A DNA stretch of 64,000 bases from Polytrichum commune (GCA_950295325.1 OX485805.1:37311501-37375500), one strand, 5' to 3'. Shown: positions 1-13,789, counted from the stretch's first letter. The notes: generated by a model from the letters alone, not told the origin. Numbers and translations are program-made.

Positions 1-184
1 CGTTTAAGCTACCCGTTGTGTCTTCGGATGCTTGGCTTTACAAACAATCGTGGAGGCCTAATTTATTAGGCACCGGCCTCAAAAGTCTTAAGTGACTTGA
101 CTCCAAGTTATAGTGGCTAAGGATGACGGACCTTTAGTGGTTACTACTCCCGACTAGCCATGTTCTCCTAGGATACGAAACACG

Positions 185-790
185 CGATTAGCACAAGATG
201 GTTAGTGAATTTGAATCAAGGCCGTAGCCACTATCCTCGTAATTTTTGGGGCTCGTATGAATATCTTGTGTCATTATCAAAGTGAAGATTTTTATATTCA
301 TTAAGTGGTCATATAGGTCCCCCTCAATTATGTAAACTACTGAATTTAAAGATGTTATTATATGTGGAGCACGTAGTCCAATCTCTTTCAAACACTTTTT
401 TTTTTTTTTTTTTTTTTAATGAAATTTTTATATCATTTTTGGAGCCATACCTAACCACATACCACATAAAGTAGATATGTTTGATTCGGTTATATTTGAG
501 TGGTACGTAGTCAGGTGTGGCTTCGAGAACGGAGACCACAAAAAACATGTGTTTGAAAGAAATTGGACTACGTGCTCAAAACATGGTTACTATTCTAAGC
601 TAAACAATCAACATGATTGAGGAGGGGGAAGGGAGGGAGGGAGGGGCTTTTATGACCATTTAACTAGCACAAGAATTTTCACATTGATATTGATTCAGAT
701 ATTCATATGAACTCCAAAATTTGTGAGGAAAGTGGCTTTAACCTTTATTTGGATTGCTAACTATTTCGTACTAATCGCATGTTTTGTTAT
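185..790. repeat. Foldback of an interspersed repeat (inverted arms about 185-336 and 615-785)
   Basis: The reverse complement of about 185-336 aligns by eye with 615-785. Shared landmarks are a 'gacc atat/ttta' block, 'tattcatatgaactcc' and 'gtggct...gattgctaac', with a poly-T run (398-418) and a G-rich run (620-645) between the arms. Looser copies of the same sequence recur at 1085-1195 (minus), 6240-6500, 11330-11470, 11650-11900, 11945-12210 and 17405-17580 (plus). Most plus copies begin near 'acctatatttgagtggta'. No coding capacity is seen. I read this as a diverged, non-autonomous interspersed element; its class is unknown and the exact ends were not found. Confidence 0.55.
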
Positions 791-2308
791 TTAGGAGATG
801 TATACTAATTGGAAAAGCAACCATTTAAGATCCATTCACCTTGTTAAACTATGCCACGCCCTCCTTCCAATATCATAGTAAAAAATGAATTCTACGATTA
901 TGATTTGAAAAATTCAAAATAGTGTGGAATGTTGATAAAACCTAACTAACATAACTCTAAATTGTGTCTTTAAGATATGGGTATTCTATACAAGGAGATT
1001 CTTGGTGATAGGTTTGAGATAGTACATGAACCTATAAGGTAAGCGTTCTTAAATGGACACTTTTTAGCTCTGCAAACTTGTTTTTCATAGGACATGAAAC
1101 ACGAAATTAGTGCAAGATGAATAGCAAATCCAAATCTTACATGTGGTAATTTTTCCATAATCGTTGGAGCTCATATGTGTATCTTATTCGTTATCCAAAA
1201 TGTGTCTTTCTCATCAACTAATCACATGTGTCCGAACAATCATGTTGATAATTAATTCTAGAATGGTTAACAAATTATGAGCACTTAATACACACGACTT
1301 TTGATGCTAGATCTTGGATCCACACCTAACCACATGGTGCCACTCAAGTATAGGTGTCCAATTAACACAAGTAACCGAATTAACACAAGTCCATCAATAT
1401 GGCATGTGGGTGCTATTCGCTATGTATTCCGTGTTCTCCAACTTTCTACCAATTAGATTTACACAACAAGACTTGTGTTGCATTAGCAGTTCTACGATGA
1501 AAGATGATCAAAAATCGGGTTGAAGATCGAGTCTCCCTTAATGTAGCTATGGTTATCAGAATTGCATGTTTGTTGGTTGTTTTGTATATTTGAATCCATA
1601 GATCCTCCCACTTATGTTCATTGTTAAGTGCATAATACTGAGCACTATTTAGATACGTAGTCCAATCTTTTTGAAACATGTGTCTTGATGGTGTTTATTC
1701 TTAGATCCATACCTAACCATACACCCATTCAAATATAGGTGTTTGATAAAGGTAATTAACCAAATAACATCCGCATCCTACCTTAAATTTCACGACGTTT
1801 ATTAAAAATGCGAGGGTACCCAATGTTGATCCGATTTAAGTGGGCCATATTATTCATCGTTGATCCATGATGATTACCTTCTAATAACTTAAGCATGTGG
1901 CATCCATAAAAGTGGGCACAAGATACAATTAAAGAACAACTTGTGGCTTTCAATTGACATGGCACATTGTTTTTCCTACCCACATCAACCTTTGAAGGAC
2001 TTAGGGGCTCAATGTATGACACATACATACTCTTTCTACAACCCTAACCAAGTCTTAAATGATTTTCTTCAAATTGGGGTTTGAAATATCATTTAGTACA
2101 AGGTATAGTGTCAAGGATACATGAAAAATATACATACATACATATGTGTGTGACATTGATGTTTAAAGGACTCCATAGAGATTTTTCATCCATTCCAATA
2201 TGTTTAGTCCCTTCCGCCTTCAAGGTCTATTGTAAAAGTGCATTTGGACCATCTCCCACTTTTCTAACCAATCACATAAATTTGTTTATCATGGATTAAG
2301 GACCCTCA
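791..2308. other. Non-coding mosaic of repeat fragments
   Basis: No open frame here looks like a known protein. The stretches near 1317 and 1708 both contain a 'cctaacca...tataggtgt' block that recurs near 14630. They look like reverse-orientation fragments of the interspersed repeat seen at 185-790. Confidence 0.4.
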
Positions 2309-3130
2309 AGCTCTAGAGTAGAGGCACACATAACTGATCACTTAAGAGACTCGTTGCGAAATTTTGAGAAGTATAAGGCGGTGCAAATAATTCCCATGTA
2401 GGAAGATAGAAATGATGAGGACTGCAATTTTTTTGGTAATTTTATTCCTTGAATTAAAATCACTATGAATTGTTGAAACCAAAAGTTGGTTTGAACATAT
2501 TACCAATGTCTAGAGCATGTCATAACCGCTCATTCCTCCTCACTTTGATTATGACACTACTGATTATGGCTTGATTGAAATTCCGCCCCAACCTTGTCAG
2601 AATTCCAGTACCCTATAGATTGTCGATGGGGTTTTGATCGGGAACATGCGCCTCGACTATAAATCAGTGTAAAGTGGCCTTGAGCATCATTTCCATGATT
2701 AAAGTCAAATCGTATAGGTAGAGTAGAGGCACCCATAACCGATCACTCAAGATTATGCGCCAAGTCTGGAGAAAAAATAGAAGGCAACACAAAAAAATTT
2801 CCATGCAGGAAGATAGAAATCAAGAGGACTGCAATTGTTTTCGGTAAGTATGTTTCGTAGATTGAAATTACTGTGGATATTTGAAGCAACCAAAAGTTGG
2901 CCCGTACCTATTACCCAATGTCTAGAGTCTACCATAACCATTCATTTAAACAACTCATTCCTCCCCACTTTAACACTCAAAACCAGGACATGTGTGATGA
3001 CACTGCTGCTTCCAGCTCGATGGAAAGTGAATCCCAGCCTTATCGGAAGTGCGTCCCAGCCATATTGAAATCACGGTACCCTATAGATTGCCGATGGGGT
3101 CCCGATCGGGAATAGGCGCCTCCACTATAC
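2309..3130. repeat. Direct tandem duplication of about 0.4 kb (2309-2700 and 2718-3130)
   Basis: Both copies start with 'agagtagaggcac' and continue through 'aggaagatagaaat', 'gaggactgcaatt' and 'caaaagttgg'. They reach a shared 3' block, 'taccctatagattg' followed by 'cgatggggt'. The 3' block occurs a third time, inverted, at about 22690-22755. Copies are clearly diverged and have no coding content. This is probably a piece of a dispersed element rather than a local satellite. Confidence 0.55.
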
Positions 3131-3140
3131 ATGCTTTAGA

Positions 3141-3789
3141 TGAGTGATAGCTAGCTAGGCCCACAATTGGAGTTCGAGAGAGTCCGAGAATTTATTGGGG
3201 AGTCGAAAGATGCGGGGTTCAGACACATAGAGAATAAATGTTGTCTTCTTGTGTCCTATAATTGGATGATCTTCGACAATCTCAACGTCCCCAAATCTAG
3301 GAAAAGGAATCCCCCTTTCTTCTTTCCTTTTAGTAATGACTCAAACAAAACAAAAAACTACTCACACCAATTCACGGGCTCACTGTTTATTACATGCCCC
3401 ATGTTTGATGCTACATAAGAAGTTAAGAACTCCTTTCTTTAGTAGGGTTAATGAGACTTGTTTCGCGGAAACACTTAATAATAAGTTATCGTAACTTCAA
3501 TTCTATACTCCTTGTTATGTAGTGCTTGGGCTTGTGTTCCTGCACCACTGTTATTATGCCATGAGGGTATAATACCAAGGGTGGGTCGAACGGGCATTTC
3601 AATCACGCTGACCATAGGTCAGCGTTTCTTCTCTCTCTGCTCGGGCTTGTGTTCTCGGGTTTTGGCCATCCTTGTCGTCGCTAAGTTTTTGGCCTTGTGT
3701 CTCAAAAACATAAAAACGTGATGCTACTCAATGTTTTCTTACTAGATAATGAAATGAAACCAATTTAATTTTAGTCCAAGATGACCCTA
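3141..3789. other. Intergenic, nothing recognised
   Basis: Only short open frames without recognisable protein content. No RNA gene or repeat was identified. Confidence 0.4.
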
Positions 3790-3952
3790 AATTACTGGAT
3801 GATAGTGGAGAGGTACCCAAACCAAACGGAGTGGTTGGCGGTTCGATTCCTGGCTGTGAAATCGTCTCTTTACTTGACGGAAAACTAGCCACAAGACCAA
3901 GCACTTCTTATGTTACAAAGAAGAAGAAGAAGAAGAAGAAGAAGAAGAAAAT
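3790..3952 (+). mobile_element. Candidate tRNA-derived SINE with (GAA)n tail
   Basis: A perfect pol III B-box (ggttcgattcc, 3840-3850) lies about 35 nt downstream of a weak A-box-like stretch (tggatgatagtgg, 3797-3809). About 70 nt further on, the sequence ends in a (GAA)n run at 3919-3949. A tRNA-like promoter head, an unrelated body and a simple-repeat tail are the hallmarks of plant SINEs. No cloverleaf can be drawn, so it is not a functional tRNA. Target duplications were not found and the A-box is weak. It could be chance B-box similarity beside a microsatellite. Confidence 0.35.
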
Positions 3953-5418
3953 AATAAACTAATTTAAAAGTCTAGGACAGTCAAGAGGCTTATGAGGCTA
4001 TATGTATATGAGTATGTTGTCAAAAAGGCGACACAAAATATGATATTTAGGGTCGATTACTATTACGTAATGCTATAATTGCTTGTTATGCATTTCAATC
4101 TTTTTTTCTATCAACAAAGGTTGAATTGGTTGTTTGGACATTATAGAACATTGACATCGTTGCTTGGTGAAAAATGACATTAGTAGTGAAAATGTATAGG
4201 AATGTGTAACTTTGAATAGTAAGCAACACTAACCATCATATTTAATGTAGTTTTTAAAAGTGATATATTGGAGTGGCCATTGTGAGATAAAGGCTAATAT
4301 CAACTTGACGATTTGATTGGTAGAAAGATTTGAGACTACCTAGTATTACATTATGAAATGGAGAAGAAAAATTGATTGTAATATCGTTGTAGAGGTGACA
4401 TTCCAACATAAGGCATGCCTTATTTCAACTACATTTGTAACGGCAAAATTTGTATAATATGTTATCTCTAGGGATTGGGATAGTCGTCCACCGACTAGTT
4501 TCAATGATGGGTTTGTGATTTGGGGTGTGGTAAGCATCATCGATATCTGCGTTGGGGTGGTTTCAATGCTTGCTTCAAGTACGATTCACCTTTGTAATGG
4601 CATCATGCTCACTTTCATTTATTTATCCAAAAGATGCTGAAGAGTTCAGATTAGGAAACTCCAAATTGTCGATTAATAAAATAAATATTTTTTGATCTGG
4701 TATTGATGATATGGATGATGCAAACGTCGACTTTTGTAGGAAGCAATACATGTTTGTCCACAAGCTATTGTCACCTTTCAATGGAGGGCTCTATGACATC
4801 GTGGGAATAAGCTATCCTTCACATGCTCATGTGATGGGCCCCAACGTCAATGATACCTGGTACATCCTAAGGCATTTCACTTATGATACGGTTCACCTCG
4901 TGCTAGCTTTAGTTTGTTTATTGAAAACATATTTGAAAATTTTGGATTAAGAAGAATCCAAATAACATAGGAATTAATAGGATACATTGATTCAATCTTG
5001 GTAATAATAACGATATACACATCACGTTATGGAACAAACAAATCTTCTTCGACCATGAGCTACTACCACCTTTTGAGGGAGGGCTCTATGACATTAGAGA
5101 ATGCATATTGACCTTTGATATGTTAAGGATACAAGTAGGCTATGAGCATAAAGCCTTGAACCTCACTATGTGAAGAGGATATCACAAACGTTTGGAAAAC
5201 ATTGGTTTTGAAAGGGAGATTGATGGGGGCAAGGAAAATAACTTAGACTTTATCATGTGCCTAACCTTGAAGAGCTCGGTTTTCAATGGCAATTGGAACT
5301 AAAACTTTGAACCCTTACAGAGTTGTTGTCTTGATGGCTCTCAAAGTAGGCACATAATAGACTAAATGCGGGGAATATTAAGGAATATTCCATGGGATAT
5401 TGTCAGTCCCACCTAACA
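3953..5418. other. Intergenic, one short internal repetition
   Basis: No gene is recognised. A block around 4765-4800 ('gagggctctatgacat') recurs at 5075-5100, suggesting degraded duplicated repeat sequence. Confidence 0.35.
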
Positions 5419-5745
5419 TTATTATGAATTTGATCAATGGTATGCATGCCCACAACCAACACTTTTATATCACATTTAACAATAAACGGAGAGAACCAAC
5501 TGCTAGTTACATATGAATCTATCGAGTTTGAGAAATAACCGGTTGATGTTCAAAAGTCTCGGGAAACCATTAAAAAGAACACTATTATGGATCTGAATAA
5601 TGTTATGCATGCCTGCAACCAACATTTTTGTATCACATTCAACGATGAATGGGGAGAACCACATGCTAGTTATAGATGAATCAATCAAGTTTGAAGAATA
5701 ACCGGTTAAAGTTCAAGAGTCCATGGAAACCACCCAACATTTTAA
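5419..5745. repeat. Tandem duplication, unit about 163 bp
   Basis: The block starting 'caaccaac' near 5453 is repeated near 5616. Both copies carry 'gagaacca', 'ctagtta', 'gaataaccggtt' in order. The segment also resembles one arm of the hairpin element at 26741-26850 (shared 'cagtcccac..aacattattatg' and 'tgcatgcc'). It is probably a degraded member of that family. No coding content. Confidence 0.5.
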
Positions 5746-6598
5746 AGGATTTTAAGAGAACATACCCAAAATGAATGAAGAAGAATCGAAAGATGTTGAC
5801 ATATAACCAGTTGGACTTGGAAACACTAGGATCTTGACCGATTATGCCCAAAAATCTCTCCGACATTTATACACATGGAGCCCCCAAATGTACGATAGTT
5901 GTACATAGTGCCGGTCTTTTGGTTCAATGTTTTTGGGTATACGTACGTTAGCCTTCCTTCGTGGGCCTACAAAAAGCCCGAGAGCATAAACATGTGGTGG
6001 AATCTATCACTATGTAGCACGGCGGACATGCCGCAAAACATGGTGGGCTAGGTGCCACATGGGTACTATGACTATGTTAGACTAAATTGGTTTCTTTCAC
6101 CCCCTAGTGTTTGTTTTGGCATCGAAACTCCCGAGCCATAGTGGCGATTTATAATCTAAGAGGGGGAAAGTTGGATAGGAGTGTCATTTAAGGTAGATGC
6201 GCCTAATTCGGTTACCGATCCAAATCGGACACTTGTCTTTGTGTAAGTATTGGGTCAGGTTTGGCTTTTAGAACGGATACCAAAAAGACGTATGTTACAA
6301 AAAGATTGAATTGTGTGTTCGAAATACGATAATCATTCTAAGCTCAACAATTCACATAATTAAGAGGACCTATATGATCATTTAATGAGCACGAGAATCT
6401 TCAATTTGATAGTGGGTAAGAATTCATATGAGTTTTGAAAATTATGGCAATAGTGGCTACGGCGTCGATTTGGATTTGCTAACCATCTTGCAAACCTTGC
6501 ATGTGCTAGCCCAATTATCCTAAAAATGAAATAACATGTTGGGGTCTTATTGCTATATTTGTGAGAACCTTTATCATTTTATTGGATGGTAATACTAA
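5746..6598. other. Intergenic; contains a diverged interspersed repeat copy
   Basis: 6240-6500 aligns with the 470-790 repeat (landmarks 'aagattgaattgtgtgttcgaaa', 'ttaagaggacctatatga', 'gtggctacggc'). No coding content is seen. Confidence 0.4.
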
Positions 6599-7100
6599 GG
6601 GCCACTTCACACACGAGACTAAGAGCCCGTGACCATTACACTTCAAGCACTCTCATTGGTGGAAAAGGTGGAGCCGGTCCAAGTTCGCTTCACACTACGT
6701 TTGAGGGACGAACGGAGTACGTGAATGCAAGATGGATGTAAAGTCTACATGGATTATTCCTACATGGCATCGAAGGGACCATGTTTCATGATCACTCGGA
6801 TTACTTTCAAAAACCACCTCTTGGAGGTAGGCCTCACACAAAACTAGGAGACCATGGCACTCCAAACATTCAGAATTGTCGATTTCTTCTATTTTATCAT
6901 GTGTGAGGACCCGCTTGAATAGAAATGCATTGAAAGAGCATTTGGTTGAGGGCCCGGCCACATATGACTTCACACTACACTTGAGAATCCGTGACCACAC
7001 TACATGATGTTGGAAGTGTCTTGGGACAGCCTTTGGACACTTTCTTTTGGGCTCTCACAATTTCATGGTCACGGCTCTTGGCTCGTGTGTGAATTGGCCC
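6599..7100. mobile_element. PIF/Harbinger-like MITE, 502 bp, TSD TAA
   Basis: The ends form an imperfect terminal inverted repeat of about 35 bp. The left end starts GGGCCACTTCACACACGAG; the right end, reverse-complemented, starts GGGCCAATTCACACACGAG. The element is flanked by TAA on both sides (6596-6598 and 7101-7103). GGGCC-type ends plus a TWA duplication are the known signature of PIF/Harbinger (Tourist) elements. There is no transposase inside. The 8005-8596 element is a homologue lying in the opposite orientation. Confidence 0.75.
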
Positions 7101-8004
7101 TAAGAAACAACAAAGAAAACTCCACTTAATACATCAACAATGACTTCGATCTCGAGATCGTCCTAATTCAAATCTCATTTTTCTTCATCCGTGACCTTGA
7201 GTAGATTTTCAACCATTAACAAACGAGGGGTATTACAAATTCAAAGATGTGTTCTAGAAAAGCATGTCCAAGGTGCTTCAAGAATTGTCACTCGTCATGA
7301 GATCCGATTGCTCTTTTCACGTTCCATTCGTTTGATTGCGTAATCATCCGGACGTCACATAAGATAGGTATTGAGGCACCACAACAAGAGGGTGATTCAC
7401 ATCTACACGGTTGATATTTGAAGGTTACAAGAAATAACTTCAAAGTTCATTGTACACACAAATCTAGTTGGTTCAACGAGAACTTGATGTCATCGGCTAA
7501 ACTCATAAATACCATAGAGTGATGGAAAGTCATAACATTACATGAACTTGCATCATTCACGCGACAAAGATGTAAACGTAACCATGTATTTGTGTGATTG
7601 ATGATCTCTTGTGACATCATTCAACTAAGTATTATGAACAAGGGTAGTGTATTTTTAAAGGGGCGTAATAAGCTCCTAAGAAGTGGCGTGTTCCATGGAT
7701 AGGAAACAAGACATCTTTAAAGTCGGACGTCATGTCCACAAAGCCACACGCAACTCAAAACGTCCAAGATCCACCCAACATTCGTAATAACCAAATGTCC
7801 GGCATCTCCTAGAGGCTAGAGGCAACGAAGGCAACTACCGATTGGGTATCTTTGATGTTTGTGTTATGGACCTACAAGCAAACTCTCACATTTGCCTAGT
7901 AAGTCGTGGCCATTCCTATCAACTTTGGCGCAAAAGAAGACAAGAAGATGCGACCCTCAAAACACTTGGTGCTCTTTCACAAAGAAGTACACACCCACCA
8001 CTAA
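7101..8004. other. Intergenic, nothing recognised
   Basis: Spacer between two MITEs of the same family. No protein-like frame, RNA gene or additional repeat was identified. Confidence 0.4.
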
Positions 8005-8596
8005 GGGCCACTTCACACATGAGCCAAGAGCCATGACCTTGTAATGGTGAGGACCCTTGACTCTCATCCAAAGGCTTTACCATGGGTGTTGGGAAAGTCA
8101 TTTTATGTAGTTTTGGGCCCTCAAGCATAGTGTGAAGTGAGAATGGACCATGTTGCGGGACCATTGCATATTTTGTTGCTTGGAAAAAAGAGGAGAGAAT
8201 TTGGTTTAATATTATATGTTTCAAACTTTATCAATTTCAGATAATTACTTGGTGGTGTTTGTATGTGCATGGACTATTGTGGAGTATGCCATGTAGTCTG
8301 TCATGAAATGTGTCCTGCTGGAAAAATATATTAAAAAAATCATGGTCTCCCATAATTTGTGTCGAACCCACCTCTTGGAAGTGGGTCTGACGCGAATTCC
8401 GGTAGACCATGCACCCTTATTCACAACCTGCCATGTAGGACTCCATGTAGACTTTTCATTTATGAACTTTTCTTTGGGCCTTTAGCCCTTCACCTCCTAG
8501 TGTGAAGTGAACTTGGACGGTCTCTGCCTTTTCGACCAATGAGAGCTCTTACATTGCCATGGTCAGGGGCCTTCAGCCTTGTGTGTGAGGTGGCCC
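8005..8596. mobile_element. PIF/Harbinger-like MITE, 592 bp, TSD TAA
   Basis: The termini read GGGCCACTTCACACATGAGC and, from the other end, GGGCCACCTCACACACAAGG. Both are bordered by TAA (8002-8004, 8597-8599). Internal landmarks such as 'cacctcttgga' and the 'gtgtgaagtgaacttgga' block match the 6599-7100 element in reverse orientation, so both belong to one family. No transposase is encoded, so it is non-autonomous. Confidence 0.75.
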
Positions 8597-11500
8597 TAAG
8601 TTCTCTAGTTGTTCATCCAATCCTAATGGGATCAACTAACCACAAGCGAGGGAGGCCAAGCACCAAAAGTTGTTAGGGCCTAACGCATGTGTTAGAAACT
8701 TGCTACATAACTCTCATTAGGCATAAATGAAGTTGACCTTTATGTAATATTTGCTTCAAACCTTGGCATGTAACTCGATTGCAAGAGGTTGTTATGATAA
8801 AATGTGCGAGTTGATGTTGTTCAAAACCTTGAAAGTTTGATATCTTATCATTTGAGTGAATGAGAAATGTTGCATTTGTGCTAATGTGAATCATGTTATC
8901 ATCCTAGGCTCTTTGGCCCTTCAACTACAAATATGGAACCACAACATTCTTTTTCTAACAATAACATTCATCATTTGATGGGCATTGAATCGGTATCATA
9001 ATTTGACATGATGGAATTGATGTGAACTTGATGTTCATATGTAGATCTATAGATTATGACACAAATATCATCAATTTAAAATAAAAAAATAAAAAATCCT
9101 TCAGGTTTGGTATGTCATAGTATTTTTCAATGTTTGTTTCTTGGAGGATTAGGGGCAGAGAATCGAAAGCGGGTAGATGATAGACAATCAATTTGAATTT
9201 GCAACATGCAACTAGGGAGGGCCATGTTTATAGTGTGAAGAAATACCGGGCATTGATTATGGCCAAAGAATGTTATGTTTGTCGAACACCTTTACATGTG
9301 GTTCCTCATTGGTCTAAACACTTTGCTTGCCAAACTTGAATTTGCTTTCATACCACATTGACTTTTTCACATGTTTCAGCCAACTAATGTGTGACATGTG
9401 GCACTTCACTCAAGAGAATAGTTATTTTTGTGTTGAACTGATAAGGTACCGCAATATATAAACCTACTTGCACAAAGTCGTTGCCTAGGCATAGGTGGTA
9501 GAGTGGGTGACTCCCTAAGGCAATGGAAGTGACGAATGACCACAAAGATTTTGAAAGGGATACGGATAAGCAACACAAGCAAACGTTTCTCGAGACAACT
9601 TGTTGTTGGGACAACTTTCGATTGACCCTTGTTCCGGATAGCCATGTTTTGCAATGGCACCAAGCATGCACACTTTGGGATATGAGGTTATTATAAAGTA
9701 ATGCAAAAGGCGCTATGGTTAATGAAATTGGAGTTGTCACTACCAAAGTGTATAGCTTGCAAGAGAATTTGTGCAAATTTATGTGTACCCAATGACTATT
9801 TTGCCCATTGTTTTGATCTTACATTGCATGGGAGATTGAGTTGAGATTACCTTTTGAGAAACTATTCGGTGACAACTATATTGAAACTTTCAAGATGCTT
9901 ATCCACCAAGCAACTCAAAAATCTAAAAAAATAAAATCATATTGTAACCCCCCCCCCCCCAACAAATGCCACAACATTATTCAATATAGATGAGGTGTTC
10001 TCTTTCTAAACACATACATGTCTATCATCTTGTTCAAGAAAGTTATAAGTGGGGTACACCGGCCCCACACAATTTTAACATGTAAGTGGCAAGTTTTTAG
10101 GGAGACAATTGGATGATGATATTGTGGTTGCATGCTTCATTTAATGTGTGTGTTGCATAAAAGCTTATATATTGTCAATAGAACATGATAACCTACATTT
10201 GTATAGGCCTTCAACATGTGTGTGGTTCATTTGAAGCTTGATTCGTTATATTGGATAGGTGATAAGACTTTACTATGATGTTATGCCACTAATAAGTATA
10301 GTTGGTTGGAGGTGACAACTATACACAGTTGTCACATTTATTCTTCCCTTGTTATGAGAGCTTACTATGAATATGTACTCCATAGCATTTATATGAAATT
10401 ATCTAAGCATACCTCTCTACATATTTTCAAGCCCACATAACTCATTGTAAGTATTGAAAAATGTCATGACATCACAATTTTGAATACAATCAACCCCTAA
10501 AGATGGGGGGTGTTGTTATTCTCTATCATTGATCTATTCTCCCTGCAAAGATCAATGTAAGTGACACTATCTCAATTATCATCCATTGCTTGGAAATGGT
10601 GTGGAACTAGGGAGACCAAGGCGTGCGAGGTAGGCTTGGATACGTCACATAAAGGCAATGCAATTGGTGTGGACAATTAGTGTACATAAGAGCGAGCATT
10701 TACAAGTTTCAAACATATGTCCACACCATGTACTAAGGCATTGACCTCCAATGAAGGATTAATACGTTTAATATCATATTCTAGAGAGCTCTGGAACTAG
10801 GTATTAAAATGGCTACTTTTTTCCTTTAAAAATTGGAGAAGACAAGTAACATCTATTACTCCCACATTTTCCTAATCATTGCAAATACAATTGCCATTGT
10901 CCAACACTCACAAAAACTTGCAACCGATGTTGGGTTTTGCGAGCCTCAAGGGGTTAACCCCTAAGCTTTTGAGAGGCCCTACCTAGGCCTCTACATGCAC
11001 AAAAACATGGATTTGAGTTGCATACTTTGATATTCACTCAATTGTGTCAAAAGTGACCATATATGAAATCAACTCATTCTACTAGTGCATTTTTTCAAAC
11101 CGGTGGACAAACTCTATGTCATCATAGATATGGGGCTAGTAACACAATTTGGGTGCCCTTGGATGCAAACAATGTTGCTATGCATGTTATCGAGTCATCT
11201 TGCTATAGAAGAAAGTAGTTGTCACAAAGCGTAGATGGTGAAGCATCATAGATTTGGCAAACTATACCGACACCCCTTGACTTAAGGTATGTGGGCCTTA
11301 TGTGGTCACACTTCTCAATTATACATCTATATTTGAGTGGTATGTATGGCAAAAGGCATTGTGCACTAAGGAAACATTTGTTATAATGAGATTGGTTTAT
11401 GTGCTCATAATATAGGCACCATCTTAAATTAAATTGTCACTACAATTTGGGAAGGTCAATGAGATAATTTTAAGAGAATATAATCTTCTTATTGACCTCC

Positions 11501-13375
11501 TATAACTTGTAAAATTCAACTCCTCTGATTCTTAACTTTAAATTGACCATATGTATTCTTTACAATCACTCACCCAATTTGTTCTAACAATAAAAAAAAA
11601 ATGTGGAGTTGGAAGTGCCCACAACAGAGCCATGTACCTTAATCAAACACTAATCATATGCAAACACCTATATTCGAGTGCTATATGACTAGGCTTGTAA
11701 TTTTTTATTTAAAAAAAAACAAGTGTTATGAGAAGACTCGTGATAAGATTGGATTGTGCGCTCAAAATAAGGACACCGGTCTAAGTTCAATATTTAACAC
11801 AAATGGAAAGGCCTCTATGATTGCTTAAAGAGAGAGACAAATCTTAAGTTGGACCTCTTACACCTTTGGCATCTCAACTCCAATTTTTTTGCACTTAAGA
11901 TGACAATCCTCATGATTCACATTTGATAAGGCAAACAACCCTTATTTGGTTCCCTCTTCTTATTAGGACACCTCTATTTGAGTGGTACGTGGTTAAATGC
12001 GGCTCCAAGAATGAATACCAACAGAATACATGTTAAAATTGCATGCTCAAACTATGATAACCATCATATGCTCAACTGTCAACATAACTGGGAACACATA
12101 TACGACCACTAATCAACACTGATTAGAATCTTCGCTTTGATAATGAATATGGCATCCACATGAACTCCGAACCCAACGAAGAAAGTGGCTATGGGCTCGA
12201 TTTCCATCTTGTACTAATTGCATGTCCCATATGCTAATGCCCCCTCCCCACCTGACTTTACCGAATAACCAAAGTCTTTCCTACAAACCGGGTAAAGCTC
12301 CCTCGGTTATAGTAAAGGCATCCGGCTATCCCAATGCACCTACAAGAACTTGCTCCGGAGATTGTCAAGTAGGTTTTAGTTAAGTAGCTTTCACACATGG
12401 TCATTGTTTTATCTACCAAGCAATGACATGTTGGATAGTTTTGGTCCCATCCCCAAATGCCTTACTACTCGTCTATCTTACCATCTGTTTTTGTTAACAA
12501 AGTTGCTCGTGCCCTCATAGCTAAGACTAAAAGCAACCAATCACAAAGGCAGGAGGCAACACTTTTAAAAGTCCTCTATTCTTGCCTCATGTCTAGGAAC
12601 CGATGGGAGAGAGGGTCGGTGCTTGAGGCTTAAAACCTGCACGTTTAAACCATGCCACATCATTTGCCAACTAGGCTCAACACTAGATAACGTCGATGAT
12701 GTGAAGGCCGTGTTCTTAGAACCAACTTTTAAACTTAGCTAAAGTGAGGTGGGGAGGGGGCATAAGACAAGTGAGCTAAGTGGACACAAAATCAACCATT
12801 TAAAGACCCATCTCTACCTTACCTCGATTCGTGTGAACCTTGCACTCTATCTACACACGGGCCTGTGAGAAGAAGCCGGAAATCTCACAAAGGCCGAGGA
12901 ATTGGACGTGCCCTCTTTCCCTCCGCAAACGGGATGCGGAAATTAAGACAATGGGAGAAGAGGAAACTAATTTAATTAGTTTATTGGTTCACGGAAATGG
13001 AATTAAGTTGCCCAACATGTTTCTCTTTCACCTCCACTACAGGTGTGCGGGGAAATGGGAACATGCGCAATCTATGGTGGGCTAAGCGGTTCATGATTCG
13101 GTGCTATCTCCTCCTCCTCTCTCTTTCTATCTCTCTTGTTTTTTTGTGTTTTTTTTAAATATAATTTTGTGTTTGTGTGTTGTTTTTGGGGCTTGAACTT
13201 GAAGGTAGAGAGTCATGCCTACTTCCATAGGAAACCGCGTCACCCCAACGCAACGGCGGCTACGGTTTGCATTCTCTAGATGCCTACTAATTATACGCGG
13301 ATCAATTGCGTCGATTGACTCTCCTAATTTTACACATTTTTTAGCTCGGTGAATCGCACTACGAGTCTGGGGGTG
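8597..13375. other. Intergenic with interspersed-repeat copies (11330-12210)
   Basis: Nothing coding could be supported in this 4.8 kb. Three copies or part-copies of the 'acctatatttgagtggta' repeat lie at about 11330-11470, 11650-11900 and 11945-12210. A homopolymer C run lies near 9948-9960. The 130-codon minus frame at 9384-9776 is cysteine- and leucine-rich and looks spurious. Confidence 0.4.
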
Positions 13376-13753
13376 CACTCCATTGTCAAGTTGAACACCA
13401 TGTGCGATAAAAATATGTTTTTTACATAAAGCATCATCAAAATGGGTCAAAATTTTATCAATTGTTTTTCATGAGTAGATATACACGGTATCTATTACAT
13501 AGTAAAAATTGATAACCAAATTTGAAGGTTTGTTTTTTTCTAGTAAAACATATCGTTTCAAACTAGAATGATGCAGAATTGAACTAAAACAATTTCTAAA
13601 AAAAATGAAGATGACTAATTTTATTTTTATATATATATATATATATATACAAAATGTATTATCAATGGTTATGTATGTGTAGAAAAAATATCATAAAATT
13701 TGAAATTATCTATGGCATATGATGTAGGGTAGCAAATTTTTATCGCACATGGT
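13376..13753. mobile_element. MITE copy, about 378 bp, right terminus eroded
   Basis: Homologous along its full length to 55341-55728. It starts with the same end (CACTCCATTGTCAAGTTGAA) and contains the same 'tcaaaattttatcaatt', 'catgagtagatatacac' and 'atggttatgtat' blocks. Its right end retains only the inner part of the inverted repeat ('atcgcacatggt'). An AT dinucleotide run (about 13627-13650) has expanded inside it. No coding capacity; mobilised only in trans if at all. Confidence 0.7.
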
Positions 13754-13789
13754 TATGAAACGTAAGGGGGTGTGATCGCCCCGAGACTA

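Noticed and set aside
3797-3870. Functional tRNA gene
   Set aside because: Only the T-arm/B-box is convincing; no acceptor stem or cloverleaf can be formed.
9384-9776. Minus-strand frame of 130 codons
   Set aside because: Low-complexity Cys/Leu/Ser-rich composition and no domain; the overlapping frames are equally open, so coding is not supported.
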